This document shows, piece after piece, positions 41,359 through 50,130 of a stretch of DNA of 64,000 nucleotides. The position numbers and the translations under genes were made by a program. The DNA is from Pseudomonas entomophila L48. GTDB lineage: Bacteria; Pseudomonadota; Gammaproteobacteria; Pseudomonadales; Pseudomonadaceae. A model generated the notes under the pieces. That model did no database searches and was not told the origin of the DNA. It worked only from the letters and a program-made list of their open reading frames with translations. The stretch covers positions 1,236,501-1,300,500 of the forward strand of contig NC_008027.1 in NCBI RefSeq assembly GCF_000026105.1. Reading direction: 5' to 3'. Position 1 is the stretch's first letter. The number at the start of each line of letters is the position of its first letter.

Positions 41359-41985
41359 ATGAACAAAGTGCTGATCGTGGATGATCACCCGGTCATTCGC
41401 CTGGCGGTACGCATGCTGATGGAGCGGCATGGTTACGAGGTGGTGGCGGAAACCGACAACGGTGTGGATGCCTTGCAACTGACACGGGATCATCTACCCG
41501 ATATTGTCATTCTGGATATTGGGATTCCCAAGCTCGATGGACTGGAAGTCATCGCCCGGATAACCTTGGTCAGTCCTGCGAGCAAGGTGCTGGTACTGAC
41601 TTCCCAGGCTCCAGGGCATTTCTCGATGCGCTGCATGCAGGCAGGCGCTGCTGGCTATGTCTGCAAGCAGCAGGACCTGACAGAGTTGCTCAGTGCGATC
41701 AAGGCTGTGCTGTCAGGCTACAGTTACTTTCCCAATCAGGCGTTGCACAAGGGCAAGACTGGGGTGGGTGGCGGGACGGAAGTGGAGATGGTCGAGCGGC
41801 TCTCTGGTAGGGAGATGATGGTGTTGCAACAACTGGCGCGCGGCAAGAGCAACAAGGAAATCGCCGATAGCATGTTCCTCAGTAACAAGACGGTGAGTAC
41901 CTACAAGACGCGTTTGTTACTCAAGCTCAATGCACGGTCCCTGGTGGACCTCATCGAACTGGCCCAGCGCCACGGTCTGGCCTGA
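41359..41985 (+). CDS. LuxR/NarL-type response regulator (orphan)
   Basis: A 208-residue regulator: receiver domain (residues about 3-118; acidic pocket DDHP, phospho-acceptor Asp in IVILDIGIPKLDGLEV, Thr in VLVLTSQ, Lys in GYVCKQ) and a C-terminal GerE/LuxR helix-turn-helix (about 145-205; LSGREMMVLQQLARGKSNKE, MFLSNKTVSTYKTRLLLKL). It resembles the EvgA/BvgA group. No histidine kinase gene is adjacent, so the partner and targets are unknown. Ends at a strong bidirectional terminator. Confidence 0.93.
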   Translation: MNKVLIVDDHPVIRLAVRMLMERHGYEVVAETDNGVDALQLTRDHLPDIVILDIGIPKLDGLEVIARITLVSPASKVLVLTSQAPGHFSMRCMQAGAAGYVCKQQDLTELLSAIKAVLSGYSYFPNQALHKGKTGVGGGTEVEMVERLSGREMMVLQQLARGKSNKEIADSMFLSNKTVSTYKTRLLLKLNARSLVDLIELAQRHGLA

Positions 41986-41991
41986 ATGCCA

Positions 41992-42026
41992 AAGAAAAAG
42001 CCTCCGTTCAGGAGGCTTTTTCTTGA
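41992..42026. terminator. Bidirectional terminator
   Basis: AAGAAAAAGCCTCC and GGAGGCTTTTTCTT form a 14-bp stem with a GTTCA loop, with A and T runs on both sides. It lies between the convergent response-regulator and PA3496-like genes. Confidence 0.92.
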
Positions 42027-42031
42027 CTGTG

Positions 42032-42208
42032 CTACAGGTCGTAGTCGAAGTCGGCCAATTGCTTCTGCAGGCGTCGTTCTTCCAGCATGTTGTCAATGGT
42101 GCGGCGCTTGCTGAGGTTGGTCTTGGCCGGTTCGGCCTGGGGTTCCACGTCCTCGTCCGCGCTCTGGAAATCTTCGTCGATAGCCAAGTCTTCTTTATCG
42201 GTGCTCAT
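42032..42208 (-). CDS. Small PA3496-family protein
   Basis: A 58-residue acidic protein starting MSTDKEDLAIDEDFQSADED, followed by KTNLSKRRTIDNMLEERRLQ and the C-terminal tail LADFDYDL. I recognise it as the small protein found next to nth in Pseudomonas and named after PA3496 (putative envelope-integrity protein). There is no membrane segment; a basic helical part (about residues 31-52) follows an acidic, probably disordered N-terminus. Molecular function is unknown. It lies 104 bp downstream of nth in the same direction. Confidence 0.85.
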   Translation of the reverse strand: MSTDKEDLAIDEDFQSADEDVEPQAEPAKTNLSKRRTIDNMLEERRLQKQLADFDYDL

Positions 42209-42312
42209 GCGTCACTCCAAGCCAAAGGGCCCTTGGCCGTCCTTATAGCGGGAATCACGAAGCGGGTAAAAAAGATTTTTTCAATCGTATTGAGCAGTTT
42301 TTACCTGCCGCC

Positions 42313-42951
42313 TCAATCGTCCGAAGTTTTGTGCTTGTATTCGCAAAGGTCCTCGATACGGCAACTGCCGCAGCGGGGCTTGCGGGCCTGGCAAACGTAG
42401 CGCCCGTGCAGGATGAGCCAGTGATGGGCGTCGAGCAGATAGTCCTTGGGGACGAACTTGAGCAGCTTTTTCTCTACTTCCAGAACGGTCTTGCCGGGGG
42501 CGATGCCCGTGCGATTGCTGACGCGGAAAATGTGCGTGTCGACTGCCATGGCCAACTGGCGGAAGGCGGTGTTGAGCACGACATTTGCGGTTTTGCGCCC
42601 CACACCGGGCAAGGCTTCGAGTGCTTCACGGGTCTGCGGCACTTCACCATCGTGCTGTTCGACCAGCAGGCGACAGGTCTCGATGACATTCTTCGCCTTG
42701 CTGTTATAGAGCCCAATGGTCTTGATGTAGTCACTCAACCCCTCCACGCCAAGCGCGTGAATGGCTTGTGGGGTGTTGGCCACGGGGAACAGGCGCGCGG
42801 TGGCTTTGTTGACACCCACATCGGTGGCCTGGGCCGAGAGGATGACGGCGATCAGCAGTTCGAAAGGTGTTGAATAAGCCAGTTCGGTCTTGGGGTCAGG
42901 ATTGTCTTCATGCAGCCTGCGAAAGATCTCCAGGCGTTTGGCGGCATTCAT
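42313..42951 (-). CDS. nth: Endonuclease III
   Basis: A 212-residue base-excision DNA glycosylase/AP lyase for oxidised pyrimidines. The helix-hairpin-helix EALPGVGRKTANVV contains the catalytic Lys, VDTHIFRV contains the catalytic Asp, and CQARKPRCGSCRIEDLC is the CX6CX2CX5C 4Fe-4S site. The ATG at 42949-42951 gives the family start; the longer frame to 43185 overlaps rnfE. It begins 4 bp after the rnfE stop, as last main gene of the metG-rnf-nth run. Confidence 0.96.
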   Translation of the reverse strand: MNAAKRLEIFRRLHEDNPDPKTELAYSTPFELLIAVILSAQATDVGVNKATARLFPVANTPQAIHALGVEGLSDYIKTIGLYNSKAKNVIETCRLLVEQHDGEVPQTREALEALPGVGRKTANVVLNTAFRQLAMAVDTHIFRVSNRTGIAPGKTVLEVEKKLLKFVPKDYLLDAHHWLILHGRYVCQARKPRCGSCRIEDLCEYKHKTSDD

Positions 42952-42955
42952 GGGG

Positions 42956-43477
42956 TCAAAGGGTTCCTTGACGACGAGGTGAGGTAGGCGGGCGCAGGTG
43001 ATTGTACAAGCCCAGCAGCAGGCCGAGCAGTATGAGGGCGCCAGGGGCGAGCAGGGCGATATGTAGCCCCAGCCAGTCATTCGCCAGTTGGCGGCAAGTG
43101 GCCAGCGCCAGGCAAGCCAGTAACAGGCCACACAGGTGGGCCAGCAATGGGCGCCAGCGGTCCGTGGCGGGTAGCAGCAGGTCAATGGCGAGGCACGGCA
43201 AGACCAGGAGCGTCGGGTAGTACCCCAAGCTCTGCGTCAGGGGCAGGGCCCAGGCGCGTAGTCCGAGTTGCAGGCATGTTGCCAGGGCTGCCGCCAGCAT
43301 GAGGCTTGCATACAGCCGTGGCAGGGGGGCGAGCGTATTGCGTAGCGGGGCCATCAAGCCTTGGTGCAGGCTCACCAGAAGCAGGCTGCAAGCGGCTATG
43401 GCCGCGGCCTGCATGATTGTCCCGGTTGCACCGATCAGGGGGGGCAGGCTGGCAATCAGCAACCCGTATCTATTCAT
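42956..43477 (-). CDS. rnfE: RnfE-like membrane protein (degenerate)
   Basis: A 173-residue hydrophobic protein with about six helices, in the place of RnfE between rnfG and nth. Similarity is weak: QSLGYYPTLLVLPCLAIDLL corresponds to QSLGIFIPLIVTNCIVIG of normal RnfE and keeps one of two iron-sulfur cysteines, while the N-terminal NNPV-(x)-QLLGLCP motif is missing. Normal RnfE (about 220-230 residues) is longer. It probably still pairs with the RnfA-like protein. The start overlaps the rnfG stop by 8 bp. Confidence 0.7.
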   Translation of the reverse strand: MNRYGLLIASLPPLIGATGTIMQAAAIAACSLLLVSLHQGLMAPLRNTLAPLPRLYASLMLAAALATCLQLGLRAWALPLTQSLGYYPTLLVLPCLAIDLLLPATDRWRPLLAHLCGLLLACLALATCRQLANDWLGLHIALLAPGALILLGLLLGLYNHLRPPTSPRRQGTL

Positions 43478-44084
43478 CGGCAGTCTCGTTGGTAAGGCGT
43501 GGCTTATGCGCGTCGAAGTAACGCAATGCATCCTGAATGGCGTTGATCACGGCGCGCGAGGTCACCGTCGCTCCGGCCAGTTGGTCGAACGCACCCTGAT
43601 CGCGTTTCAGCGCCCAAGCCTGTTCGGGAGGGATGTCACGTCGACTGCCGATAAACTGGTCGAGCCAGCGCGATGTCGGGTTGGCCAACTGGTCGCCCAG
43701 GCCGGGGCTCTCCTGCTGGTGAAGCACCCGGATGCCGATCAGCCGGCCTTGGGCATCAATTGCGATGGCCAGTTCGATCGGCCCACCATAGCCCTGCAAG
43801 CTACTGCGCAGTATGACGGCCGACAACTTGCCGGCACGCGTTGCGCGGTAGCCGGCCAGCAGGCGGCTATGGCGCAAGGTCGAGTCTGCCAGCTCAACGG
43901 GCCCCAGCAATGGCTGGTTGTCATAGCTGCCCTGAGGTAGCACCGCCAACCACTGGCGTTCCTGCAACTGGCGTTCGGCTTGAGCAATACTGTCGGCGGT
44001 CCAGTGTCGCCAGGCCAGGCTGAGGCCCACGCTAAGCCCGGTGACTGCAACCAACACGAGGGCCGTGCCTGCGCGAGCGTTCAT
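43470..44084 (-). CDS. rnfG: RnfG-like FMN-binding protein
   Basis: A 204-residue protein: one N-terminal transmembrane helix (about 5-24) and a periplasmic FMN-binding domain. QLAGATVTSRAVINAIQ matches the flavinylation motif (S/T)GATxTS, where Thr is covalently linked to FMN by ApbE; the first position is Ala. HQQESPGLGD is the other family hallmark. The ATG overlaps the rnfD stop by 4 bp. Of the cluster, this subunit is among the best preserved. Confidence 0.85.
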   Translation of the reverse strand: MNARAGTALVLVAVTGLSVGLSLAWRHWTADSIAQAERQLQERQWLAVLPQGSYDNQPLLGPVELADSTLRHSRLLAGYRATRAGKLSAVILRSSLQGYGGPIELAIAIDAQGRLIGIRVLHQQESPGLGDQLANPTSRWLDQFIGSRRDIPPEQAWALKRDQGAFDQLAGATVTSRAVINAIQDALRYFDAHKPRLTNETADE

Positions 44085-45052
44085 GCTTGCACCTGTTCTC
44101 GGCGCTCTGCCCAACGATCCAGGCCTGGTACTGCCAGGTTCATCAGCAGGATGGCGAACGCGGTGCCGTCGGGAAAATTGCCCCAGATGCGGATCAGGTA
44201 GATCAACAGGCCGCTGCCCATGCCGAACACCAGGCGGGCGAGCGGGCGCCGGCAGCCGGAAATCGGCTCGGTGGCAATGAAGAACGCGGCAAGCATGGTC
44301 GAGCCTGAGAACAGGTGCAGCAGTGGCGAGCCGTGGGAGTCTGAACCTGAACCATTCCAGCCCAGCAAGCTGCACAGGAAGATGGCGCCGAGCAGGCCCG
44401 CTGGGGCGTGCCAGGTGCACACCTTGCGTTGCAGCAGGAACAGACCGCCCAGCAGGAATGCCAGGTTCACCCATTCGCTACCGCGTCCCCCCAGATTGCC
44501 GAAGGCCGGGTTCTGGCTGAACAACTCGTCGATCGTCAGGCTGCGATTGTGCTTCAGTACATCGAGCACGGTCGGGCTTGCCCAGGCGTCGATCTGGTCG
44601 CCTGGGTTGAAGGCCTGCAGCAGGCTGTCGATCAGACCCGCCGCCTGGCCAGGCCAGTGGTGCATCTGCTGGGGGAAGCTCAGCAGGACGAATGCGTAGC
44701 CAACCATGGCGGGGTTGAACAGGTTGCGACCGACGCCACCAAAGGCCTGTTTGCCCAGGCCGATGGCAACGACCGTGGCGCAAAACGGCAGCCACCAGGG
44801 GGCCTGGCTGGGCAATGCGGCGGCAAGCAACACGGCGGTCACCAGTGCGCTGCAATCACTCAGGGCGCTTTCCATGGGCTGTTTGCGCAAGGAGAGTAGC
44901 AGCGCCTCCGTGAGCAGTGCGGCACTGGCGCAAAGGATCAGGTTGATCAGCACGCCCCAGCCCTGCAGCCAGAACAGTGCCAGGATACCCGGGGCGCAGC
45001 CCAGCAGGACCACGCCCATGGCGTTGCGCAGGCGCGGGTCAGGCGCGGGCAT
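44081..45052 (-). CDS. rnfD: RnfD-like membrane protein
   Basis: A 323-residue RnfD/NqrB-type protein with about nine helices; [20 protein letters not shown] is the clear family motif, and [18 protein letters not shown] is the conserved late segment. At the covalent-flavin site, [13 protein letters not shown] stands where active homologues have D-x-x-(T/S)GAT-x-L-D; the Thr is kept but Gly-Ala is replaced by Ser-Pro. It overlaps rnfB by 14 bp and rnfG by 4 bp. Confidence 0.85.
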   Translation of the reverse strand: MPAPDPRLRNAMGVVLLGCAPGILALFWLQGWGVLINLILCASAALLTEALLLSLRKQPMESALSDCSALVTAVLLAAALPSQAPWWLPFCATVVAIGLGKQAFGGVGRNLFNPAMVGYAFVLLSFPQQMHHWPGQAAGLIDSLLQAFNPGDQIDAWASPTVLDVLKHNRSLTIDELFSQNPAFGNLGGRGSEWVNLAFLLGGLFLLQRKVCTWHAPAGLLGAIFLCSLLGWNGSGSDSHGSPLLHLFSGSTMLAAFFIATEPISGCRRPLARLVFGMGSGLLIYLIRIWGNFPDGTAFAILLMNLAVPGLDRWAERREQVQA

Positions 45053-45803
45053 GGCCTTGCAGCTCTTCGAGGTGATTGCGGGCGTGTTCGCTGGCGGCTT
45101 CCAGCGCGTGCAACTGGGCGAGTTGGGTCGCGTCGGGGGTGGCACCCAAGGCGTTGCGTGCCTTGCCGAGTTGCGCCTGGCTGATTGCCACGGCCATTTT
45201 TGCCTGTTTGAGTGCGACATCGCTTGCGCTTGTGAGGTTCGCCTGGTGCTGACGGGCATCGCGTTCCGCTTGGCGTCGCACTATTTCACGATGCAGGCGC
45301 GCCTTACGCCGTTCGTGGCGTTGTCGGGCCTGATTGCGACGTTGACTGCGTGCCTGGCGCTGTTCGTCGGTGTGGGCAATTCCATCGACGATGGGCACGA
45401 CGTTGTCCGGCAGGGGGCGCATATCGATGCAGTCGACCGGGCAGGCGGGCAGGCATAGGTCGCAGCCGGTACATTCAATGGCAATCACGGTGTGCATCAA
45501 TTTGCTTGCGCCGACGATGGCGTCCACAGGGCATGCCTGGATGCACTTGGTACAGCCGATGCATTCGGCTTCACGGATGGAGGCGACTTGCGCAGGGGCC
45601 TGGCCGCGCGTGGTGTCGGGCGCGATGATCGGTACCTGGAGCAGCTCGGCCAGGGCCGCGATGGTCTCGCGGCCACCGGGTGGGCACTTGTTGATCGCTT
45701 CGCCCGCCGCCAGGCCTTCGGCATAAGGCCGACAGCCGGGATGGCCGCATTTGCCGCATTGTGTCTGCGGCAGCAGGGCGTCGATGCGTTGAATCAGACT
45801 CAT
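45039..45803 (-). CDS. rnfB: RnfB-like iron-sulfur protein lacking its membrane anchor
   Basis: A 254-residue protein. It starts directly at the Fe-S domain ([20 protein letters not shown] ... NKCPPGG), then has two 4Fe-4S ferredoxin motifs ([12 protein letters not shown] and [15 protein letters not shown]). The usual N-terminal membrane helix is absent. After about residue 160 there is a charged, Ala/Gln/Arg-rich helical tail of about 95 residues not found in standard RnfB (about 190 residues). All 12 cluster cysteines are intact, so electron transfer is likely. Its ATG overlaps the rnfA stop by 4 bp. Confidence 0.85.
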   Translation of the reverse strand: MSLIQRIDALLPQTQCGKCGHPGCRPYAEGLAAGEAINKCPPGGRETIAALAELLQVPIIAPDTTRGQAPAQVASIREAECIGCTKCIQACPVDAIVGASKLMHTVIAIECTGCDLCLPACPVDCIDMRPLPDNVVPIVDGIAHTDEQRQARSQRRNQARQRHERRKARLHREIVRRQAERDARQHQANLTSASDVALKQAKMAVAISQAQLGKARNALGATPDATQLAQLHALEAASEHARNHLEELQGHARA

Positions 45804-46348
45804 TGTGTGAATAGTCCATTGAGCCCTGAGAACGCCAAGGCCATCACGCCGGCACCGAGCAGCTCGATCGGCAAGCCGCGCAAGGCCACGGGTATTTCTG
45901 CATGGCGGCTGCGCTCGCGCAGGTCGTTGTAGAGGACGAGAGCAAGCCAGAAGCCCGCGCCAGCCAACCCCCCCCGGATCAGGGCCTGCCATGGGCCGTG
46001 GCCTTCTGCGGTGAGTTGCAACATCAAGCCTAGCAGCGCGACGTTGCCCATCAGCAAGGGTTGCAGGCCGTTCGTGGGCCAGTTCGGGCGAAGCCGTTGC
46101 AATGCATGCGGTAGGCCCCAGGCCAGGGCCATCATCAGCGGCAGCAACAGGAACAACTGCAAGCTCTGCCACTGCAGAGGGGCTAGCACGTAGCGCTCCA
46201 GCAACACACTGCCAGGAAGCCCGAGCAGGAGCAGAAGACCACTGCACAGGCCGAGCACATGCAGTCGATCGCGCTCGGCTTGCCCCGGCTGCAAGGCCAG
46301 GAGATTGATCAGCGTGGCGCTGACCAGGACCAGGACGTAGTCGCTCAT
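45800..46348 (-). CDS. rnfA: RnfA-like membrane protein lacking conserved cysteines
   Basis: A 182-residue protein with about six helices in the place of Rnf[16 protein letters not shown] and ERYVLAPL align with MTEYLLLLIGTVLVN and ETYILRPL of normal RnfA. The NNFVLVKFLGLCP segment is replaced by an unrelated polar stretch, and TTNCAVLG by GNVALLG, so both cysteines that bind the intramembrane 2Fe-2S cluster are absent. It follows metG by 71 bp in the same direction. Function as a normal RnfA is doubtful. Confidence 0.75.
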   Translation of the reverse strand: MSDYVLVLVSATLINLLALQPGQAERDRLHVLGLCSGLLLLLGLPGSVLLERYVLAPLQWQSLQLFLLLPLMMALAWGLPHALQRLRPNWPTNGLQPLLMGNVALLGLMLQLTAEGHGPWQALIRGGLAGAGFWLALVLYNDLRERSRHAEIPVALRGLPIELLGAGVMALAFSGLNGLFTQ

Positions 46349-46390
46349 GACAATGCCTACCGCTTCGCAAAGCAGGCGCTGGATGGAAAT

Positions 46391-46412
46391 GCCCCGGCCA
46401 ATGGACCGGGGC
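46391..46412 (-). terminator. Hairpin after metG
   Basis: GCCCCGG / CCGGGGC with an 8-nt loop, 8 bp after the metG stop. No T run follows, so readthrough into rnfA is likely. Confidence 0.4.
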
Positions 46413-46419
46413 TCGGGGC

Positions 46420-48459
46420 TTACTTGATGCGCTGACCAGGCTTGGCGCCGCTGTCAGGGCTCAGCAGGTAGATCTCTTCGCCGCCAGGGCCGGCTGCCAT
46501 GACCATGCCTTCAGATACCCCGAAACGCATTTTCCGTGGCTTGAGGTTGGCCACCATCATGGTCAGACGACCTTCCAGCTTGCTCGGGTCGGGGTAGGCC
46601 GACTTGATGCCGGAGAACACGTTGCGACGCTCGTCACCGATGTCCAGGGTCAATTGCAGCAGTTTGTCGGCGCCCGGCACGGCTTCAGCCTTGACGATCA
46701 GCGCGACGCGCAGGTCGACCGCGGCGAAGGTGTCGAACTCGATCTCGGCCGAAAGTGGATCCTTCGTCAGTTCGCCATTGCCGGCGGGTGCCTTGGCTTC
46801 TGCGGCGAGCAGGTCTTCCTTGCTGGCGGCGATCATGGCTTCGACCTTGGCCGGCTCAATGCGGCTCATCAGTGCCTTGAACGGGTTGAGCTTGTGGTTT
46901 TCCAGGCGGGACAGGTGGTCGTTCCAGGTCAGCGGGGCAACGTTGAGGAACGCCTCGGCGTCGGCGGCCAGCAGTGGCAGTACCGGCTTGAGGAAAATTA
47001 CCAGCTGGCGGAACAGGTTGATGCCCTGGGCGCAGATAGCCTGAACCTCTTCCTGCTTGCCTTCCTGCTTGGCCAGCGACCACGGAGCCTTGTCGGCGAT
47101 CCAGGCGTTGGCGCGGTCGGCGAGGGCCATGATCTCGCGCATGGCGCGGCCAAAGTCGCGGCTTTCGTAAGCCTCGGCGATGGACGGGGCGGCGGCGAGG
47201 AAGGCTTCGGTCAGATCGGGTGCGGCATCGCCGGCCACCATCACGCCGTCATTGCCCTTGTGAATGAAACCGGCGCAGCGGCTGGCGATGTTGACTACCT
47301 TGCCGACCAGGTCGGAGTTGACCTTCTGCACGAAGTCTTCGAGGTTCAGGTCGAGGTCGTCGACGCCACGGCCGAGCTTGGCGGCGTAGTAGTAGCGCAG
47401 GTATTCCGGCTGCAGGTGATCGAGGTAGGTCCGGGCCTTGATGAAGGTGCCGCGCGACTTGGACATCTTTGCGCCGTTGACAGTCAGATAACCGTGCACG
47501 TTGACCGCAGTGGGCTTGCGGAAGCCCGAGCCTTCGAGCATGGCCGGCCAGAACAGGGCGTGGAAGTTGACGATATCCTTGCCGATAAAGTGGTACAGCT
47601 CGGCCTTGGAACCTTCGCTCCAGAAAGCGTCGAAGTCCAGCTCCGGGCGGCGCGCGCAGAGGTTCTTGAAGCTGGCCATGTAGCCGATCGGCGCATCCAG
47701 CCAGACATAGAAGTACTTGCCTGGCTCGCCCGGAATTTCAAAGCCGAAGTACGGTGCGTCACGGGAGATGTCCCATTCCTGCAGGCCCGAGTCCAGCCAT
47801 TCGGCGAGTTTGTTGGCCACGGCATCCTGCAGCGTGCCGCTACGGGTCCACTGCTGCAGCATGGCCTGGAAGTCTGGCAGCTTGAAGAAGAAGTGCTGCG
47901 AGTCGCGCAGCACCGGGGTGGCGCCGGAGATCGCCGACTTCGGGTTCTTCAGTTCGGTCGGGGCGTAGGTGGCGCCGCATTTCTCGCAGTTGTCGCCGTA
48001 CTGGTCCTCGGCCGCGCATTTGGGGCAGGTGCCCTTGATGAAGCGGTCTGCGAGGAACATGCCCTTCTCGGGGTCGAAGTACTGGGTCACCGAACGGGTG
48101 GCGATGTGCCCAGCGTCGCGCAGGCGGGTGTAGATCAGGCCCGACAGCTCGCGGTTCTCCTCGCTGTGCGTGGAGTGGAAGTTGTCGAAGTCGACCAGGA
48201 AGTCGGCGAAGTCGCTGCTGTGCTCGGCCTGGACGTTGGCGATCAGCTGTTCTGGCGTGATGCCTTCCTTCTCGGCGCGCAACATGATCGCCGAACCATG
48301 GGCGTCGTCGGCACAGACGTAGACGCACTGATTGCCGCGCAGTTTCTGGAAGCGAACCCACATGTCAGTCTGGATGTACTCGAGCATATGGCCAAGGTGG
48401 ATGGATCCATTGGCATAGGGCAGGGCGCTGGTGACGAGAATCTGACGTGGCTCGGACAT
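46420..48459 (-). CDS. metG: Methionyl-tRNA synthetase
   Basis: A 679-residue class I synthetase. HLGH (in [14 protein letters not shown]) and KMSKSRG are the ATP-binding signatures; [17 protein letters not shown] is the zinc knuckle; the C-terminal about 110 residues ([20 protein letters not shown]) are the EMAP/Arc1p-like tRNA-binding domain of the dimeric form. The ATG at 48457-48459 gives the family start [18 protein letters not shown]. It is divergent from apbC, and the rnf-like genes follow in the same direction. Confidence 0.97.
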   Translation of the reverse strand: MSEPRQILVTSALPYANGSIHLGHMLEYIQTDMWVRFQKLRGNQCVYVCADDAHGSAIMLRAEKEGITPEQLIANVQAEHSSDFADFLVDFDNFHSTHSEENRELSGLIYTRLRDAGHIATRSVTQYFDPEKGMFLADRFIKGTCPKCAAEDQYGDNCEKCGATYAPTELKNPKSAISGATPVLRDSQHFFFKLPDFQAMLQQWTRSGTLQDAVANKLAEWLDSGLQEWDISRDAPYFGFEIPGEPGKYFYVWLDAPIGYMASFKNLCARRPELDFDAFWSEGSKAELYHFIGKDIVNFHALFWPAMLEGSGFRKPTAVNVHGYLTVNGAKMSKSRGTFIKARTYLDHLQPEYLRYYYAAKLGRGVDDLDLNLEDFVQKVNSDLVGKVVNIASRCAGFIHKGNDGVMVAGDAAPDLTEAFLAAAPSIAEAYESRDFGRAMREIMALADRANAWIADKAPWSLAKQEGKQEEVQAICAQGINLFRQLVIFLKPVLPLLAADAEAFLNVAPLTWNDHLSRLENHKLNPFKALMSRIEPAKVEAMIAASKEDLLAAEAKAPAGNGELTKDPLSAEIEFDTFAAVDLRVALIVKAEAVPGADKLLQLTLDIGDERRNVFSGIKSAYPDPSKLEGRLTMMVANLKPRKMRFGVSEGMVMAAGPGGEEIYLLSPDSGAKPGQRIK

Positions 48460-48617
48460 GGTGGCTCGGCTACTTATCTGGCTACGGGTAAAAAATGAGG
48501 GTGATCGGCCACTATAAAGGGCTGGAGAATTTATTTCACCCCGCGTTCGCATCTGCTGACGATTGACGGGTTAGCATAGGCGCCTGTCACGTATTCAGTT
48601 TGCCAATGGGAGTCTCC

Positions 48618-49712
48618 ATGAGTGCCGTCACCCGTGCCGCCGTCGAGGGCGTGCTTCGTCAGTACACCGACCCTTACCTGAACCAGGATCCGGTCAGCGC
48701 CGGTTGTGTGCGCGCCATCGACATCCAGGCCGGGCAGGTCAGCGTGCAATTGCAGTTGGGGTATGCCGCCGGCCTGTTCAAGGGTGGCTGGGCCCAGGTG
48801 CTGCAGACCGCGATCGAGAACCTCGACGGTGTCGCATCGGCCCGGGTGACGATCGATTGCGTGATCGCCACCCACAAGGCCCAGGCCCAGGTGCCGGCCC
48901 TGGCCAACGTGAAGAACGTCATCGCCGTGGCCTCGGGCAAGGGTGGGGTCGGCAAGTCGACGACCGCTGCCAACCTGGCCCTGGCCCTGGCCCGTGAGGG
49001 CGCCCGGGTGGGTATTCTCGATGCCGATATCTATGGCCCAAGCCAGGGGGTGATGTTCGGCATCCCTGAAGGCACCCGCCCGCAGGTGCGCGAGCAGAAG
49101 TGGTTCGTGCCGATCAAGGCCCATGGGGTCGAAGTCATGTCCATGGCCTTCCTCACCGACGACAACACGCCGATGGTCTGGCGCGGCCCGATGGTTTCGG
49201 GGGCGTTGCTGCAACTGGTCACGCAAACTGCCTGGGATGACCTCGATTACCTGGTGATCGACATGCCGCCGGGCACTGGCGACATCCAGCTGACCCTGGC
49301 GCAGAAAGTACCGGTGGCGGGTTCGGTGATCGTCACTACCCCGCAGGACCTTGCCCTGCTGGACGCGAAGAAAGGCGTGGAGATGTTCCGCAAGGTCAAC
49401 ATCCCGGTGCTGGGCGTGGTAGAGAACATGGCCGTGCACATCTGCTCCAATTGCGGCCATGCCGAGCACCTGTTCGGTGAGGGCGGCGGCGAGAAGCTGG
49501 CGGCGCAATATGGTGTAGAGCTGCTGGCCTCGCTGCCGCTGTCGATGCTGATCCGCGAGCAGGCCGACAGTGGCAAGCCGACCGCCATCGCCGAGCCGGA
49601 AAGCCAGATCGCCATGGTGTATCAGGAGCTGGCGCGTCAGGTGGGGGCGCGGATCGTGTTGCAGGAAGCGGCAGCGCCAGCAATGCCGAGCATCACTGTC
49701 AGCGAAGATTGA
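48618..49712 (+). CDS. apbC: Iron-sulfur cluster carrier ApbC/Mrp
   Basis: A 364-residue P-loop ATPase of the Mrp/NBP35 class. An N-terminal MIP18-like domain (about 1-85) is followed by the deviant Walker A VASGKGGVGKSTTAANLALA, DMPPGTGDIQLT (Walker B) and the CXXC pair CSNCG that binds a bridging 4Fe-4S cluster. It transfers clusters to apo-proteins. GGGAG before the ATG at 48618 fixes the start. Confidence 0.95.
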   Translation: MSAVTRAAVEGVLRQYTDPYLNQDPVSAGCVRAIDIQAGQVSVQLQLGYAAGLFKGGWAQVLQTAIENLDGVASARVTIDCVIATHKAQAQVPALANVKNVIAVASGKGGVGKSTTAANLALALAREGARVGILDADIYGPSQGVMFGIPEGTRPQVREQKWFVPIKAHGVEVMSMAFLTDDNTPMVWRGPMVSGALLQLVTQTAWDDLDYLVIDMPPGTGDIQLTLAQKVPVAGSVIVTTPQDLALLDAKKGVEMFRKVNIPVLGVVENMAVHICSNCGHAEHLFGEGGGEKLAAQYGVELLASLPLSMLIREQADSGKPTAIAEPESQIAMVYQELARQVGARIVLQEAAAPAMPSITVSED

Positions 49713-49730
49713 CGGTCCTGGCGTGATATC

Positions 49731-49818
49731 CGTAGGAGCCGGCCTTGCCGGCGAATACCGGCATAGCCGGTGCCATCCACCGCGTTGTCTGGTTCGCCAG
49801 CAAGGCTGGCTCCTACAG
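49731..49818. repeat. REP pair between apbC and csp
   Basis: The left unit is of the CCGGCCTTGCCGGCGAA variant, the right unit of the TTCGCCAGCAAGGCTGG variant: two different sequence classes combined in one pair. Ends are GTAGGAGCC and GGCTCCTAC. Confidence 0.83.
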
Positions 49819-49838
49819 TAGGGTGATCGCCGAGGTAC

Positions 49839-49869
49839 AAAAAAACCCGCCAATGGCGGGTTTTTTTTG
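49839..49869. terminator. Bidirectional terminator between apbC and csp
   Basis: AAAAAAACCCGCC and GGCGGGTTTTTTTT form a stem with a short AAT loop, flanked by A and T runs. It lies 23 bp after the stop of the leftward cold-shock gene. Confidence 0.92.
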
Positions 49870-49891
49870 AAAGCTAGGAAGCGAGATCGAC

Positions 49892-50101
49892 TTAGGCGAT
49901 CTGAACTTCTTCAGCCTGCATGCCTTTCTGGCCGCGGGTAGCGACGAAAGTAACAGCCTGGCCTTCTTTCAGGGTTTTGAAGCCGTCAGCTTGGATGGCT
50001 TTGAAGTGCACGAACAGGTCGTCGCCCGACTGAGGGGTGATGAAGCCGTAGCCTTTCTCATCGTTGAACCACTTAACAACACCGGATTGACGGTTGGACA
50101 T
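49892..50101 (-). CDS. Cold-shock domain protein
   Basis: A 69-residue CspA-family single-stranded nucleic-acid chaperone. RNP1 is [11 protein letters not shown]2 is [21 protein letters not shown] is the CSD signature. AAGGAGA lies 8 nt before the ATG. A hairpin lies in the 5' leader. The family has several paralogues in Pseudomonas, and I cannot say whether this one is cold-inducible. Confidence 0.95.
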   Translation of the reverse strand: MSNRQSGVVKWFNDEKGYGFITPQSGDDLFVHFKAIQADGFKTLKEGQAVTFVATRGQKGMQAEEVQIA

Positions 50102-50130
50102 GTTTCTGTCTCCTTGGACAAAGTTGATTA

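Noticed and set aside
41149..41493. Small minus-strand frame in the AT-rich gap before the response regulator
   Set aside because: It overlaps the receiver-domain coding region, has no plausible ribosome-binding site and no family similarity.
44990..45110. Search for a hidden or frameshifted rnfC between rnfB and rnfD
   Set aside because: The two genes overlap by 14 bp; there is no space and no remnant of RnfC motifs in any frame.
46654..48498. Long plus-strand frame opposite metG
   Set aside because: Mirror frame of metG, whose motifs are unmistakable on the minus strand.
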